64,000 nt of DNA, from positions 1-64,000 of the forward strand of contig NZ_JALAHI010000049.1 in NCBI RefSeq assembly GCF_022711995.1. Reading direction: 5' to 3'. A program made the translations under genes and the position numbers. Below the pieces are notes generated by a model. The model worked only from the letters and a program-made list of their open reading frames with translations. It made no database searches and was not told where the DNA came from. The stretch's first letter is position 1. The number at the start of each line of letters is the position of its first letter. Positions 32,734-41,772 of this stretch are shown here, one piece after another. The DNA comes from Enterococcus sp. Its GTDB lineage: Bacteria > Bacillota > Bacilli > Lactobacillales > Enterococcaceae.

Positions 32734-33657
32734 TTATTTTTCCTTATTAGAAAAGGTATCTTCAAGTTTTGATGAGATACGTTCCACGGGATCTTTTCGT
32801 TCCTTGATTTCTTGACCTGATACATACTCTTCAACAACTGCGTTGATAATACCGCCTAATATAATGATCGTTGCTGCTAGATTCAGCCAAATCATCAAAA
32901 CAATAAAACTTCCGATGATTTGATAGCCGCTGATTTTGGCTGCAAAAAAGCGCGCATAGATCCCAAAGACTTGCGACAACAACATCCAACCCGCAGTAGC
33001 GAATACTGCTCCGGGAAGTGTCGAACGAAGCTTTACTTTGGCATTCGGTACTAACCAATAGATCAGCATCAAAATAAGCAGCAGAGCAACGATCGTCAAC
33101 GGCCACTTGACCGTTTGGAAGGTGGCGATCAAATCGTCCTGAATATGGAAGATTGGCTGCAAAAAATCCAATATGATCTTTCCTAATCCAATGACTAACG
33201 TCACACCTACAATTGCAATCATAAACAATAGAATAATGACAAAAGAGACCGCACGGACAACAAGAAAGTTTGACCGCTGATCAACACCAAATGCTTTATT
33301 CATAGCAATTTGCAATGCGTTGATACTTTGGCTGGCTGACCAAAGAGCAGCCAATGCCGATAGAGACAATAAACCGCCAGAACCGGAAGTCAGCAGATTT
33401 TCAATCGCCGGTCCGATAAATTCATACACTTGACCAGGAATCAATTCTTGGACATAGGGTAAGACATTGCTAGGAGCGATCGAAAGAAAAGGCAAGAGAT
33501 TTCCGATCGCGATCAGCAGCGGAAACAGGGATAACAACAAGTAGTAGGCAACAACTACTGACGTTGTTCCCATTTCGGATTCTGTGATCCGTGTTTGCGT
33601 CGTTTCGATAAAACGCATCAGCTTCTGATTGCTTTTCGCCTTATTGAGCCATTTCAT
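32734..33657 (-). CDS. YihY/BrkB-family inner membrane protein
   Basis: This protein of about 307 aa belongs to the YihY/BrkB family (once mislabelled RNase BN), proposed to act in transport or envelope function. It has six membrane helices, with the family stretches SVVVAYYLLLSLFPLLIAIGNLLPF and LSALAALWSASQSINALQIAMNKAF. The last 30 residues are charged and cytoplasmic. ATG 33657 is chosen because GGAGG lies 8 bases before it; ATG 33675 is the alternative. It lies between map and tagO on one transcript. Confidence 0.9.
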   Translation of the reverse strand: MKWLNKAKSNQKLMRFIETTQTRITESEMGTTSVVVAYYLLLSLFPLLIAIGNLLPFLSIAPSNVLPYVQELIPGQVYEFIGPAIENLLTSGSGGLLSLSALAALWSASQSINALQIAMNKAFGVDQRSNFLVVRAVSFVIILLFMIAIVGVTLVIGLGKIILDFLQPIFHIQDDLIATFQTVKWPLTIVALLLILMLIYWLVPNAKVKLRSTLPGAVFATAGWMLLSQVFGIYARFFAAKISGYQIIGSFIVLMIWLNLAATIIILGGIINAVVEEYVSGQEIKERKDPVERISSKLEDTFSNKEK

Positions 33658-33688
33658 TTGTGGTTCCTCCGACATCCGTCCATTCTTC

Positions 33689-34453
33689 CTAATAAGTTCC
33701 TTCTTCTCCTTGAGAAGTCAAGATTCGTGGACCATCTTTTGTAATAGCTAGGCTATGCTCATATTGACAGCTCAAGCCGCCATCAAGGGTATACGCTGTC
33801 CAGCCGTTTGGATCCATTTTCATTTTCCAAGTGCCGGTATTGATCATGGGCTCGATCGTAATGACCATGCCCTCTTTCAAGCGTAGGCCTTTGCCTGCTT
33901 CGCCATAGTGAGGAATCATTGGTGCTTCGTGAATCGTAGGTCCAATCCCATGACCGACAAAATCGCGAACAACGCCATAACCTTCTCCTTCGGCATAGCT
34001 TTGAATCGCATGACCAATATCACCGATGCGATTGCCAACTTGTGCTTGTTCAATTCCCAAATACATGGCTTTTTTCGTTACTTCCATCAAACGATCGATT
34101 TCTGGTGTCGATTCGCCAACCACGTAACTCCAGCAAGAATCAGAAATGCCGCCTTTCAGATCAATGCACATATCTACTTTGATCAGATCGCCGTCTTTTA
34201 ATACTTTTTTACGGGGAAACCCATGACAAATCTCATTATTGATGCTGCAACAAGTCGCATATTTGTAATCTTCAAAGCCGATTTGTGCAGCGATTCCGCC
34301 ATGGCTTTCAATGTAATCTCTCACAAATACTTCGATATCCCAGCTAGTGATCTCTGGTTTGATGAATGTGCGAAGTTGTTTGTGAACGTCCGCAAGCAAA
34401 GCCCCAGACGCAGCCATTTGATCAATTTCTCTGGCAGATTTTAGTGTTATCAT
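33689..34453 (-). CDS. map: Methionine aminopeptidase, type I
   Basis: Map removes the initiator methionine from new proteins. The 254-aa sequence carries the metal ligands of the family: KVDMCIDLKGGISDSCW (Asp pair), FVGHGIGPTIHEAPMIPHYG (His), MVITIEPMIN (Glu) and the last EHSLAI (Glu). The N-terminus ITLKSAREIDQMAASGALLADVH is normal. It is the first gene of the map-brkB-tagO operon and divergent from flavodoxin. Confidence 0.95.
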   Translation of the reverse strand: MITLKSAREIDQMAASGALLADVHKQLRTFIKPEITSWDIEVFVRDYIESHGGIAAQIGFEDYKYATCCSINNEICHGFPRKKVLKDGDLIKVDMCIDLKGGISDSCWSYVVGESTPEIDRLMEVTKKAMYLGIEQAQVGNRIGDIGHAIQSYAEGEGYGVVRDFVGHGIGPTIHEAPMIPHYGEAGKGLRLKEGMVITIEPMINTGTWKMKMDPNGWTAYTLDGGLSCQYEHSLAITKDGPRILTSQGEEGTY

Positions 34454-34547
34454 TTTCTCGTCTCCCTTATTTAAATTCCTCTTATTTTACCATAGAAAGT
34501 AGCTTTTTTACAAAGACTGCTGATTCGGCTAAGATTTTTTTCAAGAA

Positions 34548-34576
34548 TTGTTAATCTTGATTGGGTTTGCTATAAT
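34548..34576 (+). promoter_or_regulatory. Promoter of the flavodoxin gene
   Basis: TTGTTA (34548-34553), a 17-base spacer and a perfect TATAAT (34571-34576), about 45 bases before the start codon. Confidence 0.75.
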
Positions 34577-34620
34577 CAGAGAGTGTTTTTATTGTTAACT
34601 AAGGATGGGAGGACTTATTT

Positions 34621-35061
34621 ATGACTTTAGCTAAAATTGTATATGCAAGTATGACTGGCAATACCGAAGAAATCGCAGATATCGTTGCAGAAGCACTTGA
34701 AAATCTTGACATTGAGGTCGAACTCAACGAATGTACGCAAGTAGATGCAGATGAATTTGAAGATGCGGACATTTGCATCGTAGCTACTTATACATATGGT
34801 GATGGCGAACTGCCAGATGAGATTGTTGATTTTTATGAAGATTTACAGGATTTAGATCTTGCTGGAAAAACTTTTGGTGTCTGCGGTTCAGGCGACACGT
34901 TCTACGATGACTTTTGTAAATCGGTTGACGATTTTGAAGCCGCCTTTATCAAAACTGGTGCTTCAAAAGGAGCAGAAAGTGTCAAAGTTGATTTAGCTGC
35001 CGAAGAAGAAGATATTCAAAACTTAGAAGACTTCGCCAAAAAAATCGCAGCATCGCTTTGA
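34621..35061 (+). CDS. Flavodoxin
   Basis: This 146-aa acidic protein is a short-chain flavodoxin carrying one FMN as a one-electron carrier. The phosphate loop is SMTGNTEEIADIV at residues about 10-22; the flavin-stacking loops are TYTYGDGELPDEI (about 58-70) and GSGDTFYDDFCKSVDDF (about 92-108). A good promoter with TATAAT lies upstream, and it appears monocistronic. Partner reductases cannot be identified from the window. Confidence 0.94.
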   Translation: MTLAKIVYASMTGNTEEIADIVAEALENLDIEVELNECTQVDADEFEDADICIVATYTYGDGELPDEIVDFYEDLQDLDLAGKTFGVCGSGDTFYDDFCKSVDDFEAAFIKTGASKGAESVKVDLAAEEEDIQNLEDFAKKIAASL

Positions 35062-35124
35062 TCCACGAATCAAAAAGACTGTATCAAAAGCGCTCAGCTT
35101 TAAGAAATTTCAGCTTCATTTTGT

Positions 35125-35288
35125 AGAAGGGACTGTGCCATAAGTCTCCGACAAGTAAAATCCGAACAGTAACTAGTATTGCTCCTGCGGTGCAGGGGCT
35201 CCTCGTCGCAAAAGTCAGAGGAATCTAGAGCAATAGCATATGATTCGGTTTCACTTGTTGGATGATGATTTATGTCACAGTCCCTTCT
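35125..35288. repeat. 164-bp imperfect inverted-repeat element (MITE-like or long hairpin)
   Basis: The ends AGAAGGGACTGTG (35125-35137) and CACAGTCCCTTCT (35276-35288) are perfect complements. Inner blocks also pair: CCATAA with TTATG, CAAGT and CCGAA near 35152-35166 with TTCGG and ACTTG near 35244-35257, and TATTGCTC (35177-35184) with GAGCAATA (35228-35235). The whole could fold into one long stem with a GC-rich head. It has no coding capacity and lies after flavodoxin. Confidence 0.85.
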
Positions 35289-35321
35289 TTCACTTCTTAT
35301 CTATATACCCAAAATACCCAA

Positions 35322-35370
35322 AAATAGAGGGAAAAATCAATCATCGTTGATTTTCCCCTCTTTTTTTAAT
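35322..35370. terminator. Bidirectional terminator between flavodoxin and the TetR gene
   Basis: GAGGGAAAAATCAA pairs with TTGATTTTCCCCTC (14-bp, one mismatch) across a six-base loop; TTTTTTT follows on plus and TATTTTT on minus. Confidence 0.88.
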
Positions 35371-35396
35371 ATGTTTTTCGATTTGGTTCATTCATT

Positions 35397-35978
35397 TTAA
35401 AATGTCTTATAAGAAATATCGATCGGCGTTTCGCGACGAATGATATTCTCTGCAGTTTCGGTCATCAATTTTGCAATTTGGTCTTCTGTCGGATGAAGAA
35501 TCCCGGAAGACATCAACGCGGCTAATCCCGTGGCAACGATCCATACACCCGTATGCAATGATTTCAGTTCAACTTCTGTTAGGTCCTGATATTTCGGATC
35601 TTTTTTAACAGTTTTGACGAATAAATCAAAAGAAAACTTCTGCATGGAATCCCCCCCGCCATACTCTTCAAGGTAAAGCGCGCGATATAAGCCTTTTTCT
35701 TTATTCGCAAAACCAATATAATTCAAAGTCAGATCGACGATGACATCTCCACGTCTTTCAACAAGAAAGACTTCCGTTGCCAAATAATCGTAGATTTGAT
35801 TGATCAAGGCGTTTTTTAGGTCATCCATGTTTTTGAATTCTAAGTAAATTGGCTGGGTTGAACACTTCATTTTCGCTGCAATGTTACGTGCGGTAAAACG
35901 TGTGAATCCTTCGGTTGCGACAACTTCATAGGCAGCTTTTAAAATCTGGTCTCTAGTAATAGTTTTCTTTCTTGCCAT
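35397..35978 (-). CDS. TetR/AcrR-family transcriptional regulator
   Basis: This 193-aa protein has the TetR DNA-binding fold at the N-terminus (ITRDQILKAAYEVVATEGFTRFTARNIAAKMKCSTQPIYLEFKNMDDLKNAL, residues about 6-58), followed by an all-helical ligand and dimerisation domain. It is transcribed divergently from pepS, 231 bases away, with a palindrome (36159-36170) in between, so it may control pepS and itself. The inducer is unknown. Confidence 0.92.
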   Translation of the reverse strand: MARKKTITRDQILKAAYEVVATEGFTRFTARNIAAKMKCSTQPIYLEFKNMDDLKNALINQIYDYLATEVFLVERRGDVIVDLTLNYIGFANKEKGLYRALYLEEYGGGDSMQKFSFDLFVKTVKKDPKYQDLTEVELKSLHTGVWIVATGLAALMSSGILHPTEDQIAKLMTETAENIIRRETPIDISYKTF

Positions 35979-36142
35979 AATTTTTTAATCTCCTTAATTC
36001 TGCTATACATCGCTTTCAGAAAAACCTTTTATTCATTGTATCATGTTTTTTTAAGATTGCAAAACAACTTTTAAGATTGTTGCGGTCACTATTCGCTTCC
36101 AATTTCGCACAAAAAAACCTGTTTTTTTGACTTCTCTTTTGT

Positions 36143-36171
36143 TTGTTTTCAAAAAAAGATAGTGCTATCAT
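36143..36171 (+). promoter_or_regulatory. pepS promoter with internal palindrome
   Basis: TTGTTT (36143-36148), a 17-base spacer and TATCAT (36166-36171). The palindrome GATAG-TG-CTATC (36159-36170) runs through the spacer and -10 and could be an operator. Confidence 0.45.
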
Positions 36172-36209
36172 AGAGAAAGGTATAGTTAGAAAAATTAGGA
36201 GGAATTTTA

Positions 36210-37445
36210 ATGGTTTTACCAAATTTTAATCAAAATCTTGAGAAATATGCCCAACTGATTACAGAAGTTGGCGTCAATGTTCAAAAAGGACATACCATCG
36301 TGATCCAAATTGCTGTCGATCAAGCACCTTTGGCACGTCTTTTAACAAAAAAGGCCTATGCATTAGGGGCAGCAGAAGTTATCATTCAATGGACGGATGA
36401 TGTTGTTCAAAAAGAGTTTCTCGCTCATGCAGACAGTGATCGTCTTGAAACGATTCCTCAATACAAGATCGACCAAACCGATGACTGGGTAGCAAAAGGT
36501 GCGAGCCGCATCAGTGTGGTTTCAGCCAATCCCGATGCATTAGCAGGGGTTGATTCAGACCGCGTGGCCATGTATCAAGCGGCTTCCGGAAAAGCGATGA
36601 TCAACTTGCGAAAAGCAACCCAAGCCAACAAAGTGAGCTGGACAGTAGTGGCAGCCGCTGGTCAAGACTGGGCACAAAAAGTCTTTCCAGATGCCGCCCC
36701 AGAAGAAGCGCAAGACTTGCTTTGGGATCAAATTTTCAAAACAACGCGCATCTATGAAGAAGACCCGGTGGCAGCTTGGAAAAAACATGATGAAACATTG
36801 CAAGAAAAAGCCAACGAACTCAACGAAGAACAATTCTCCGCACTGCATTATACAGCACCCGGTACCGATATTATCATCGGCTTACCAAAAAATCATTTGT
36901 GGGAAGGTGCTGGCAGCTTCAATGCTCGTGGAGAAAAATTCATGGCAAACATGCCAACAGAAGAAGTCTTTACTGCTCCAGATAGCCGCCGGATCGATGG
37001 CTATATCTCAAGTACAAAACCATTAAGTTATGCAGGAACCATCATTTCCGGAATGAAATTTACCTTTAAAGATGGAAAAGTCGTCGATTTCTCTGCGGAA
37101 CAAGGCGAAGAGGTTTTAGCAAAACTGTTAGCTATTGATGAAGGCGCAAAACATTTAGGCGAAGTTGCTTTGGTTCCTGATCCTTCACCTATCTCTCAAT
37201 CCGGCATCATTTTCTTCAATACACTGTTTGATGAGAATGCTTCAAACCACTTAGCTCTGGGCTCGGCTTATGCCTTCAGCTTACAAGGTGGAACGGAAAT
37301 GAGCGAAGAAGAATTAGCCGCTGCTGGTCTTAACCGCAGCCAAACCCATGTAGACTTCATGGTAGGATCTGCACAAATGTCCATCGATGGAATCAAAGAA
37401 GATGGCACCACAGTCCCAGTCTTTAGAAATGGCGATTGGGCTTAA
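36210..37445 (+). CDS. pepS: Aminopeptidase PepS/AmpS (peptidase M29)
   Basis: This 411-aa metalloaminopeptidase trims N-terminal residues of peptides in the cytoplasm. M29 signatures are GHTIVIQIAVDQAPLARLLTKKAYALGA, IGLPKNHLWEGAG, PTEEVFTAPDSRRIDGYISSTKPL with the metal Glu, VVDFSAEQGEEVLAKLL, LGEVALVPDPSPIS and NHLALGSAYAFSLQGG with a His ligand. The start at 36210 follows AGGAGGAATTTTA. A terminator follows, so it is monocistronic. Related enzymes cut Arg- and aromatic-starting peptides; specificity here is not visible. Confidence 0.94.
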   Translation: MVLPNFNQNLEKYAQLITEVGVNVQKGHTIVIQIAVDQAPLARLLTKKAYALGAAEVIIQWTDDVVQKEFLAHADSDRLETIPQYKIDQTDDWVAKGASRISVVSANPDALAGVDSDRVAMYQAASGKAMINLRKATQANKVSWTVVAAAGQDWAQKVFPDAAPEEAQDLLWDQIFKTTRIYEEDPVAAWKKHDETLQEKANELNEEQFSALHYTAPGTDIIIGLPKNHLWEGAGSFNARGEKFMANMPTEEVFTAPDSRRIDGYISSTKPLSYAGTIISGMKFTFKDGKVVDFSAEQGEEVLAKLLAIDEGAKHLGEVALVPDPSPISQSGIIFFNTLFDENASNHLALGSAYAFSLQGGTEMSEEELAAAGLNRSQTHVDFMVGSAQMSIDGIKEDGTTVPVFRNGDWA

Positions 37446-37458
37446 TACGCGAAAAAGG

Positions 37459-37492
37459 ACTGAGAGAATGCATCGTTCTCTCAGTTTTCTTC
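37459..37492 (+). terminator. Terminator after pepS
   Basis: ACTGAGAGAA pairs with TTCTCTCAGT across a short loop and TTTCTTCTTTC follows. Confidence 0.8.
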
Positions 37493-37572
37493 TTTCTTTG
37501 TAAGTTGACAGTAGGAAGCGCCATTTAAGGAAAACGGTTTAGAAAAAACCTTCCCTTTCCTACAGTTTTTTC

Positions 37573-37586
37573 CGTAGTAATCTACG
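37573..37586. promoter_or_regulatory. Small palindrome upstream of the mntR-type gene
   Basis: CGTAG-TAAT-CTACG lies about 55 bases before the start codon, within T-rich DNA. It could be an operator of the metal regulator or part of a weak hairpin; no matching metalloregulator consensus is claimed. Confidence 0.3.
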
Positions 37587-37640
37587 ACTTTTTTTGATAG
37601 AATTTACTTTGATAGTCTTTGATAAGAGAGGATGAATACC

Positions 37641-38288
37641 ATGACACCAAACCGCGAAGATTATTTGAAGCTCATCTTGGAATTGGGCGGTGATCAGAAG
37701 AAAATCAATAACAAGCAAATCGTTTCTGGTCTGGATGTGTCAGCTGCTTCAGTAAGCGAGATGATCTCTAAGCTTTTAAAGGAAGGCTTAGTTGAACACT
37801 CTCCTTATCAAGGCGTTCAATTGACCGAAAGCGGGCTAGCTTCGGCGAGTGCTCTGATCCGTAAACACCGTTTATGGGAAGTATTTTTAGTCGAGCATTT
37901 GAACTATTCTTGGAATGAAGTCCATGACGATGCGGAGGTACTTGAACACGTCACATCAGGGACATTGGCTGATCATTTGGAGGCCTATCTAGGACATCCC
38001 AAATTTTGTCCTCATGGGGGAATGATCCCGGAACAAGGACAACCTGTTCATGAAGGGGAAAAGACGACGATGAGTGCTTACCCTGTGGGAACCAAAATTC
38101 GAATCGCCCGTGTACTGGATGAACGTGAACTGCTGGACTATCTAGTAGCGATCAACTTGAACATTCATGAAGAGTTTGAAATCATTGATACGGCAGCTTA
38201 TGAAGGGCCTATTACGATCAAAAACGCAGACAAAGAAATTGCGGTCAGTTATAAAGCAGCCAGTACGATTTTTGTAGATAAACTGTAA
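37641..38288 (+). CDS. DtxR/MntR-family metal-dependent regulator
   Basis: This 215-aa protein is a metal-activated repressor of the DtxR/IdeR/MntR family, likely sensing manganese or iron. The N-terminal winged helix is REDYLKLILELGG, NNKQIVSGLDVSAASVSEMISKLLKEGLVEH; the dimerisation and metal domain has HRLWEVFLVEHLNYSWNEVHDDAEVLEHVTS and HPKFCPHGGMIP; a FeoA/SH3-like domain ends the protein. ATG 37641 is chosen because the AGAGG site fits it, while ATG 37632 lies directly on that site. The next gene is zwf, 12 bases downstream, so both form one operon. Confidence 0.92.
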   Translation: MTPNREDYLKLILELGGDQKKINNKQIVSGLDVSAASVSEMISKLLKEGLVEHSPYQGVQLTESGLASASALIRKHRLWEVFLVEHLNYSWNEVHDDAEVLEHVTSGTLADHLEAYLGHPKFCPHGGMIPEQGQPVHEGEKTTMSAYPVGTKIRIARVLDERELLDYLVAINLNIHEEFEIIDTAAYEGPITIKNADKEIAVSYKAASTIFVDKL

Positions 38289-38300
38289 GGAGTGAAAACG

Positions 38301-39824
38301 ATGGAAAAAAAGGTACTTTTTACTATTTTTGGCGGAACCGGTGACCTTGCACAACGCAAACTTTACCCCTCTCTCTTCCGTTTGTATAAAAAAGGGGATC
38401 TTAAAGAAGATTTTGCTGTAATCGGCACGGCTCGCCGCCCTTGGTCAGATGAACATTATCGAGAAGTGGTGATGGGAACGATCGAAGATTTGATCGACTC
38501 CAAAGAACAAGCAGAAACCTTTGCTTCACATTTTTATTATCAGTCGCATGATGTCACAGATACCACTCACTATGACTCCTTGAAAGAGTTGGCTGATTCT
38601 TTAGATAAGAAGTACCAGCTTGAAGGAAACCAACTGTTTTACCTTGCCATGTCTCCAAACTTTTTTGGTACCATCGTTTCACATTTAAAATCACAAGGTA
38701 TGCTAGAAACCAAAGGCTATCATCGCGTGGTGATCGAAAAACCTTTCGGTAGTGATTACGAATCTGCGAAACAATTGAATGAAGAAATCAATCACGTTTT
38801 CAGTGAACAAGAAATCTATCGGATCGATCATTATCTAGGAAAAGAAATGATCCAAAACATCTCTGCGATCCGTTTTGCCAATAATATTTTTGAATCTCAA
38901 TGGAACAACCGTTACATCGACAACGTTCAAATCAATATTGCGGAAGACCTTGGTGTGGAAGAACGCGGCGGCTATTATGACAAGAGTGGTGCCTTAAAAG
39001 ATATGGTTCAAAACCACATCTTGCAAATTCTTTCCTTATTGGCGATGGAACCGCCAGTCGCCTTCTCGGAAAAAGAGCTCCGCACAGAAAAAATCAAAGC
39101 GTTGAATGCGATTCGCATCTATTCGGAAGAAGAAGTCAAAACCAATTTTGTCCGCGGACAGTACGACCAAGGACAACTAGAGGATCAGCACTTTGCCGGA
39201 TATCGGGAAGAAATGAATGTCGCGGAAGATTCCGCAACGGAAACGTTTGTTGCAGGTAAATTTATGATCGATAACTTCCGCTGGTCGGGAGTTCCCTTCT
39301 ATGTACGGACCGGTAAACGATTAACAGAAAAAGGCACTCGGATCAATATCGTTTTCAAGCAAGTGCCCGTGAATGTCTTTAAAAAAGATGTGACGGATTG
39401 CGAAAGCAAAAAGAAATTAGCACCGAATGTCCTAACGATTTATATTCAACCGACGGAAGGCTTTTCCCTTTCTCTAAACGGCAAAGAAATCGGTCAAGGT
39501 TTCGACACCCTTCCTGTTAAACTGGATTACCGCAATAGTACCGAAATCGTTGAAAATACGCCGGAAGCCTATGAAAAACTAATCTTAGATGCATTGAATG
39601 GTGACGGCACTAACTTTACTCATTGGGATGAAGTTGCTCAATCCTGGCGCATCGTTGATGTCATCCGACATGCTTGGGACAAAGAAACCCCTGATTTTCC
39701 AAACTATGCTGCCGGTACAATGGGACCAAAAGCGGCTTATGATCTTTTAGCAGCTGATGGCTTTGAGTGGATGTGGAAACCAGATGAGTGGTATCGCGAA
39801 CGAAATCTATTAAACAATCAATAA
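38301..39824 (+). CDS. zwf: Glucose-6-phosphate 1-dehydrogenase
   Basis: Zwf oxidises glucose-6-phosphate to 6-phosphogluconolactone, making NADPH and opening the pentose phosphate route. The 507-aa protein has the nucleotide loop FGGTGDLAQRKLYPSLF, the EKPFGSD strand, the active-site RIDHYLGKEMIQNISAIRFAN, and FYVRTGKRL. ATG 38301 is chosen: AAGGAG overlaps a GTG at 38292 and is well placed for the ATG. It follows the metal regulator by 12 bases, suggesting co-expression. Confidence 0.96.
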   Translation: MEKKVLFTIFGGTGDLAQRKLYPSLFRLYKKGDLKEDFAVIGTARRPWSDEHYREVVMGTIEDLIDSKEQAETFASHFYYQSHDVTDTTHYDSLKELADSLDKKYQLEGNQLFYLAMSPNFFGTIVSHLKSQGMLETKGYHRVVIEKPFGSDYESAKQLNEEINHVFSEQEIYRIDHYLGKEMIQNISAIRFANNIFESQWNNRYIDNVQINIAEDLGVEERGGYYDKSGALKDMVQNHILQILSLLAMEPPVAFSEKELRTEKIKALNAIRIYSEEEVKTNFVRGQYDQGQLEDQHFAGYREEMNVAEDSATETFVAGKFMIDNFRWSGVPFYVRTGKRLTEKGTRINIVFKQVPVNVFKKDVTDCESKKKLAPNVLTIYIQPTEGFSLSLNGKEIGQGFDTLPVKLDYRNSTEIVENTPEAYEKLILDALNGDGTNFTHWDEVAQSWRIVDVIRHAWDKETPDFPNYAAGTMGPKAAYDLLAADGFEWMWKPDEWYRERNLLNNQ

Positions 39825-39827
39825 GCA

Positions 39828-39873
39828 GCAGCCAATTGGATGGGTAAAAAAACAGCCAATTGGCTGTTTTTAT
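39828..39873 (+). terminator. Terminator after zwf
   Basis: CAGCCAATTGG (39829-39839) pairs with CCAATTGGCTG (39857-39867), followed by TTTTTATTTTG. The inner copy is itself palindromic. Confidence 0.78.
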
Positions 39874-39919
39874 TTTGTTCTCGTTCGCTATAATAAAAGA
39901 AAAGATTGGATGTGAATGC

Positions 39920-40726
39920 ATGAAACAAGTATTGACTATTGCTGGCTTAGACAGCTTGGCCGGCGGCGGTGCCACTGCAGATATCAAGACCTTTGAAGAA
40001 TTCAATACATTTGGTCATATGGTGCTAACTTGTGTTGCAGCCATCAACGAGGAAATCACAATTTATGACATTCCTTCTGCAGCATTAAATACTCAATTGG
40101 CTTCCATTGCAACTTTCACCGATTTGGCGGCTATCAAAATCGGCTTATTACATTCATTAGCAACCATTGACTGCGTGAAACAGTTTCTAATGACCCAAGA
40201 CTGCCCGATCATCTTAGATCCAGTCTTAGCTTTTAAAGAAGGACAAACCCAATCCAATCAAGCATATCAGCATGCGCTGCAATCCTTATTTCCCTTGGCG
40301 ACCCTCGTTACACCCAATTTGGTCGAAGCAGAGTATCTAGCCAATCAAACCATCACTACTCGGGAAGAAATGAAGAGTGCTGCAAAGAAAATCAAAGCGC
40401 TGGGTCCTGCTTTTGTACTGATCAAAGGGGGTAACCGGCTTAAAGGTGCAAGTGCCTGCGATTTGCTTTATGATGGCGATGACTTTTTCTTTTTTGAAGC
40501 ACCAAAATCTGCCAGCAAAACAACGAACGGTGCTGGTTGTACATTATCTGCAGCCGTCACTGCCCTCTTGGCTAGTGACCATTCAATGATGGATGCTGTA
40601 CAGCAAGCCAAAGCCTTTGTTTTTGCGGGTATCGAAAATGGACTGCAGTTGACCAATGCTTTGGGAAATGTCGATCAACTGGCTTATTTCAGGAAAGGAG
40701 CTTCCTCATGCCTACCAAAAAAATAA
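39920..40726 (+). CDS. pdxK: Pyridoxine kinase of the ThiD-like family
   Basis: This 268-aa ribokinase-fold enzyme phosphorylates vitamin B6 vitamers, or hydroxymethylpyrimidine in the thiamin route. Visible motifs are LTIAGLDSLAGGGATADIKTFEE at the N-terminus, CPIILDPVLAFKEG, ATLVTPNLVEAEYL, VLIKGGNRLKG and the anion-hole/catalytic KTTNGAGCTLSAAV with the Asp of the family replaced in context by NGAGC. ATG 39920 is chosen as the first codon of the conserved part; its ribosome site is weak. A TATAAT at 39889-39894 may be its -10. It overlaps the ECF gene by 19 bases, which favours vitamin B6. Confidence 0.85.
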   Translation: MKQVLTIAGLDSLAGGGATADIKTFEEFNTFGHMVLTCVAAINEEITIYDIPSAALNTQLASIATFTDLAAIKIGLLHSLATIDCVKQFLMTQDCPIILDPVLAFKEGQTQSNQAYQHALQSLFPLATLVTPNLVEAEYLANQTITTREEMKSAAKKIKALGPAFVLIKGGNRLKGASACDLLYDGDDFFFFEAPKSASKTTNGAGCTLSAAVTALLASDHSMMDAVQQAKAFVFAGIENGLQLTNALGNVDQLAYFRKGASSCLPKK

Positions 40727-41187
40727 CAACGTTAGCGATGCTGACAGCACTGACTACTGCACTTTCTTTGTTGTTTGTTCTACCAGTTCCTCAGACAAAA
40801 GGTGTCGTGACTCTCTGTGAAGCCGGCATCTACACTACGGCGCTTTTATTGGGTGGACCTTCAGGTGCCATCGTCGGTAGCTTGAGCGGCGGCATCATCG
40901 ACTTTTTGTCCGGCTATCCTGAATGGGCCTTGTTTTCGATTTTGATCCACGGCTGCCAAGGATACCTTACGGGGCGCTTTCGACACTACCCCCTACTCGC
41001 TCTTTGTCTGGGAAGCGTGACGATGATTTTAGGCTATGCCGCAGCAACGACCTTCATGTTTGGCTTTGGCGCAGGCATTGCTTCGATTCTTAGCAATAGT
41101 GTCCAAAATATTTTTGGTATTCTGGTCGCTTACCCACTGGTCAATTATTTAAAACGCACCCAAAAATTTTCTTTGAATGAGAGGTAA
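40708..41187 (+). CDS. ECF transporter substrate-binding (S) component, probable B6 or pyrimidine type
   Basis: This 159-aa membrane protein has five or six helices and the ECF S-component layout: [22 protein letters not shown] with the small-residue AxxxA face in helix 1 that docks to Ecf[35 protein letters not shown] and [16 protein letters not shown]. It would share the energising EcfAA'T module encoded elsewhere. Overlap with the pdxK gene suggests that it brings in pyridoxine-type vitamins (PdxU/HmpT group); this is inference from context. Confidence 0.85.
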   Translation: MPTKKITTLAMLTALTTALSLLFVLPVPQTKGVVTLCEAGIYTTALLLGGPSGAIVGSLSGGIIDFLSGYPEWALFSILIHGCQGYLTGRFRHYPLLALCLGSVTMILGYAAATTFMFGFGAGIASILSNSVQNIFGILVAYPLVNYLKRTQKFSLNER

Positions 41188-41191
41188 GAGA

Positions 41192-41734
41192 ATGAATGAT
41201 TTTTATCAACTAAAAAAAGACTTGGAAACCATCACCACGGAAGTAATTGACACAGCACACTTACAACCAAATGATTTATTTGTTTTAGGCTGCTCCACTA
41301 GTGAAGTCGTTGGCGGCATGATCGGCAAGAACTCTAGTGAAGAAGTAGGCCAGGTCATTGTGGAGACTCTCAAAGGGGTTTTAGATCCCCTTGGCATTCG
41401 CTTAGCCGTTCAAGGTTGTGAGCACTTGAATCGCGCATTGGCTGTAGAGCGCAGCACGGCCCAGCGTTACCAATTAGAAGAAGTGGCAGTTGTTCCTGCC
41501 CTTCATGCAGGAGGCGCGTGTTCTGTAGCCGCATTTCACTTGTTTGAGGATCCCGTTGAAGTGGAACATATCGTTGCGAAAGCTGGCATTGATATTGGTG
41601 ATACTGCCATTGGCATGCATATCAAACACGTACAAATCCCTATTCGGCCAAGTATTAAAACCTTAGGGGCAGCTCATGTGACGGCATTAGGTTCCCGGCC
41701 AAAATATATCGGCGGACCGCGGGCACAGTATTAA
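41192..41734 (+). CDS. UPF0340 (TIGR01440, YwlG-like) protein
   Basis: This 180-aa soluble protein belongs to the UPF0340 family of unknown function, found mainly in Firmicutes. The typical segments are [79 protein letters not shown] and [17 protein letters not shown] 41192 follows GAGAGGTAAGAGA and lies 4 bases beyond the ECF stop codon, so it is third in the pdxK-ECF operon. A connection with B6 or a one-carbon pathway is only suggested by position. Confidence 0.9.
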   Translation: MNDFYQLKKDLETITTEVIDTAHLQPNDLFVLGCSTSEVVGGMIGKNSSEEVGQVIVETLKGVLDPLGIRLAVQGCEHLNRALAVERSTAQRYQLEEVAVVPALHAGGACSVAAFHLFEDPVEVEHIVAKAGIDIGDTAIGMHIKHVQIPIRPSIKTLGAAHVTALGSRPKYIGGPRAQY

Positions 41735-41772
41735 GAAACCACTAACTAATATCAGCAATAGTAGATTCAACA

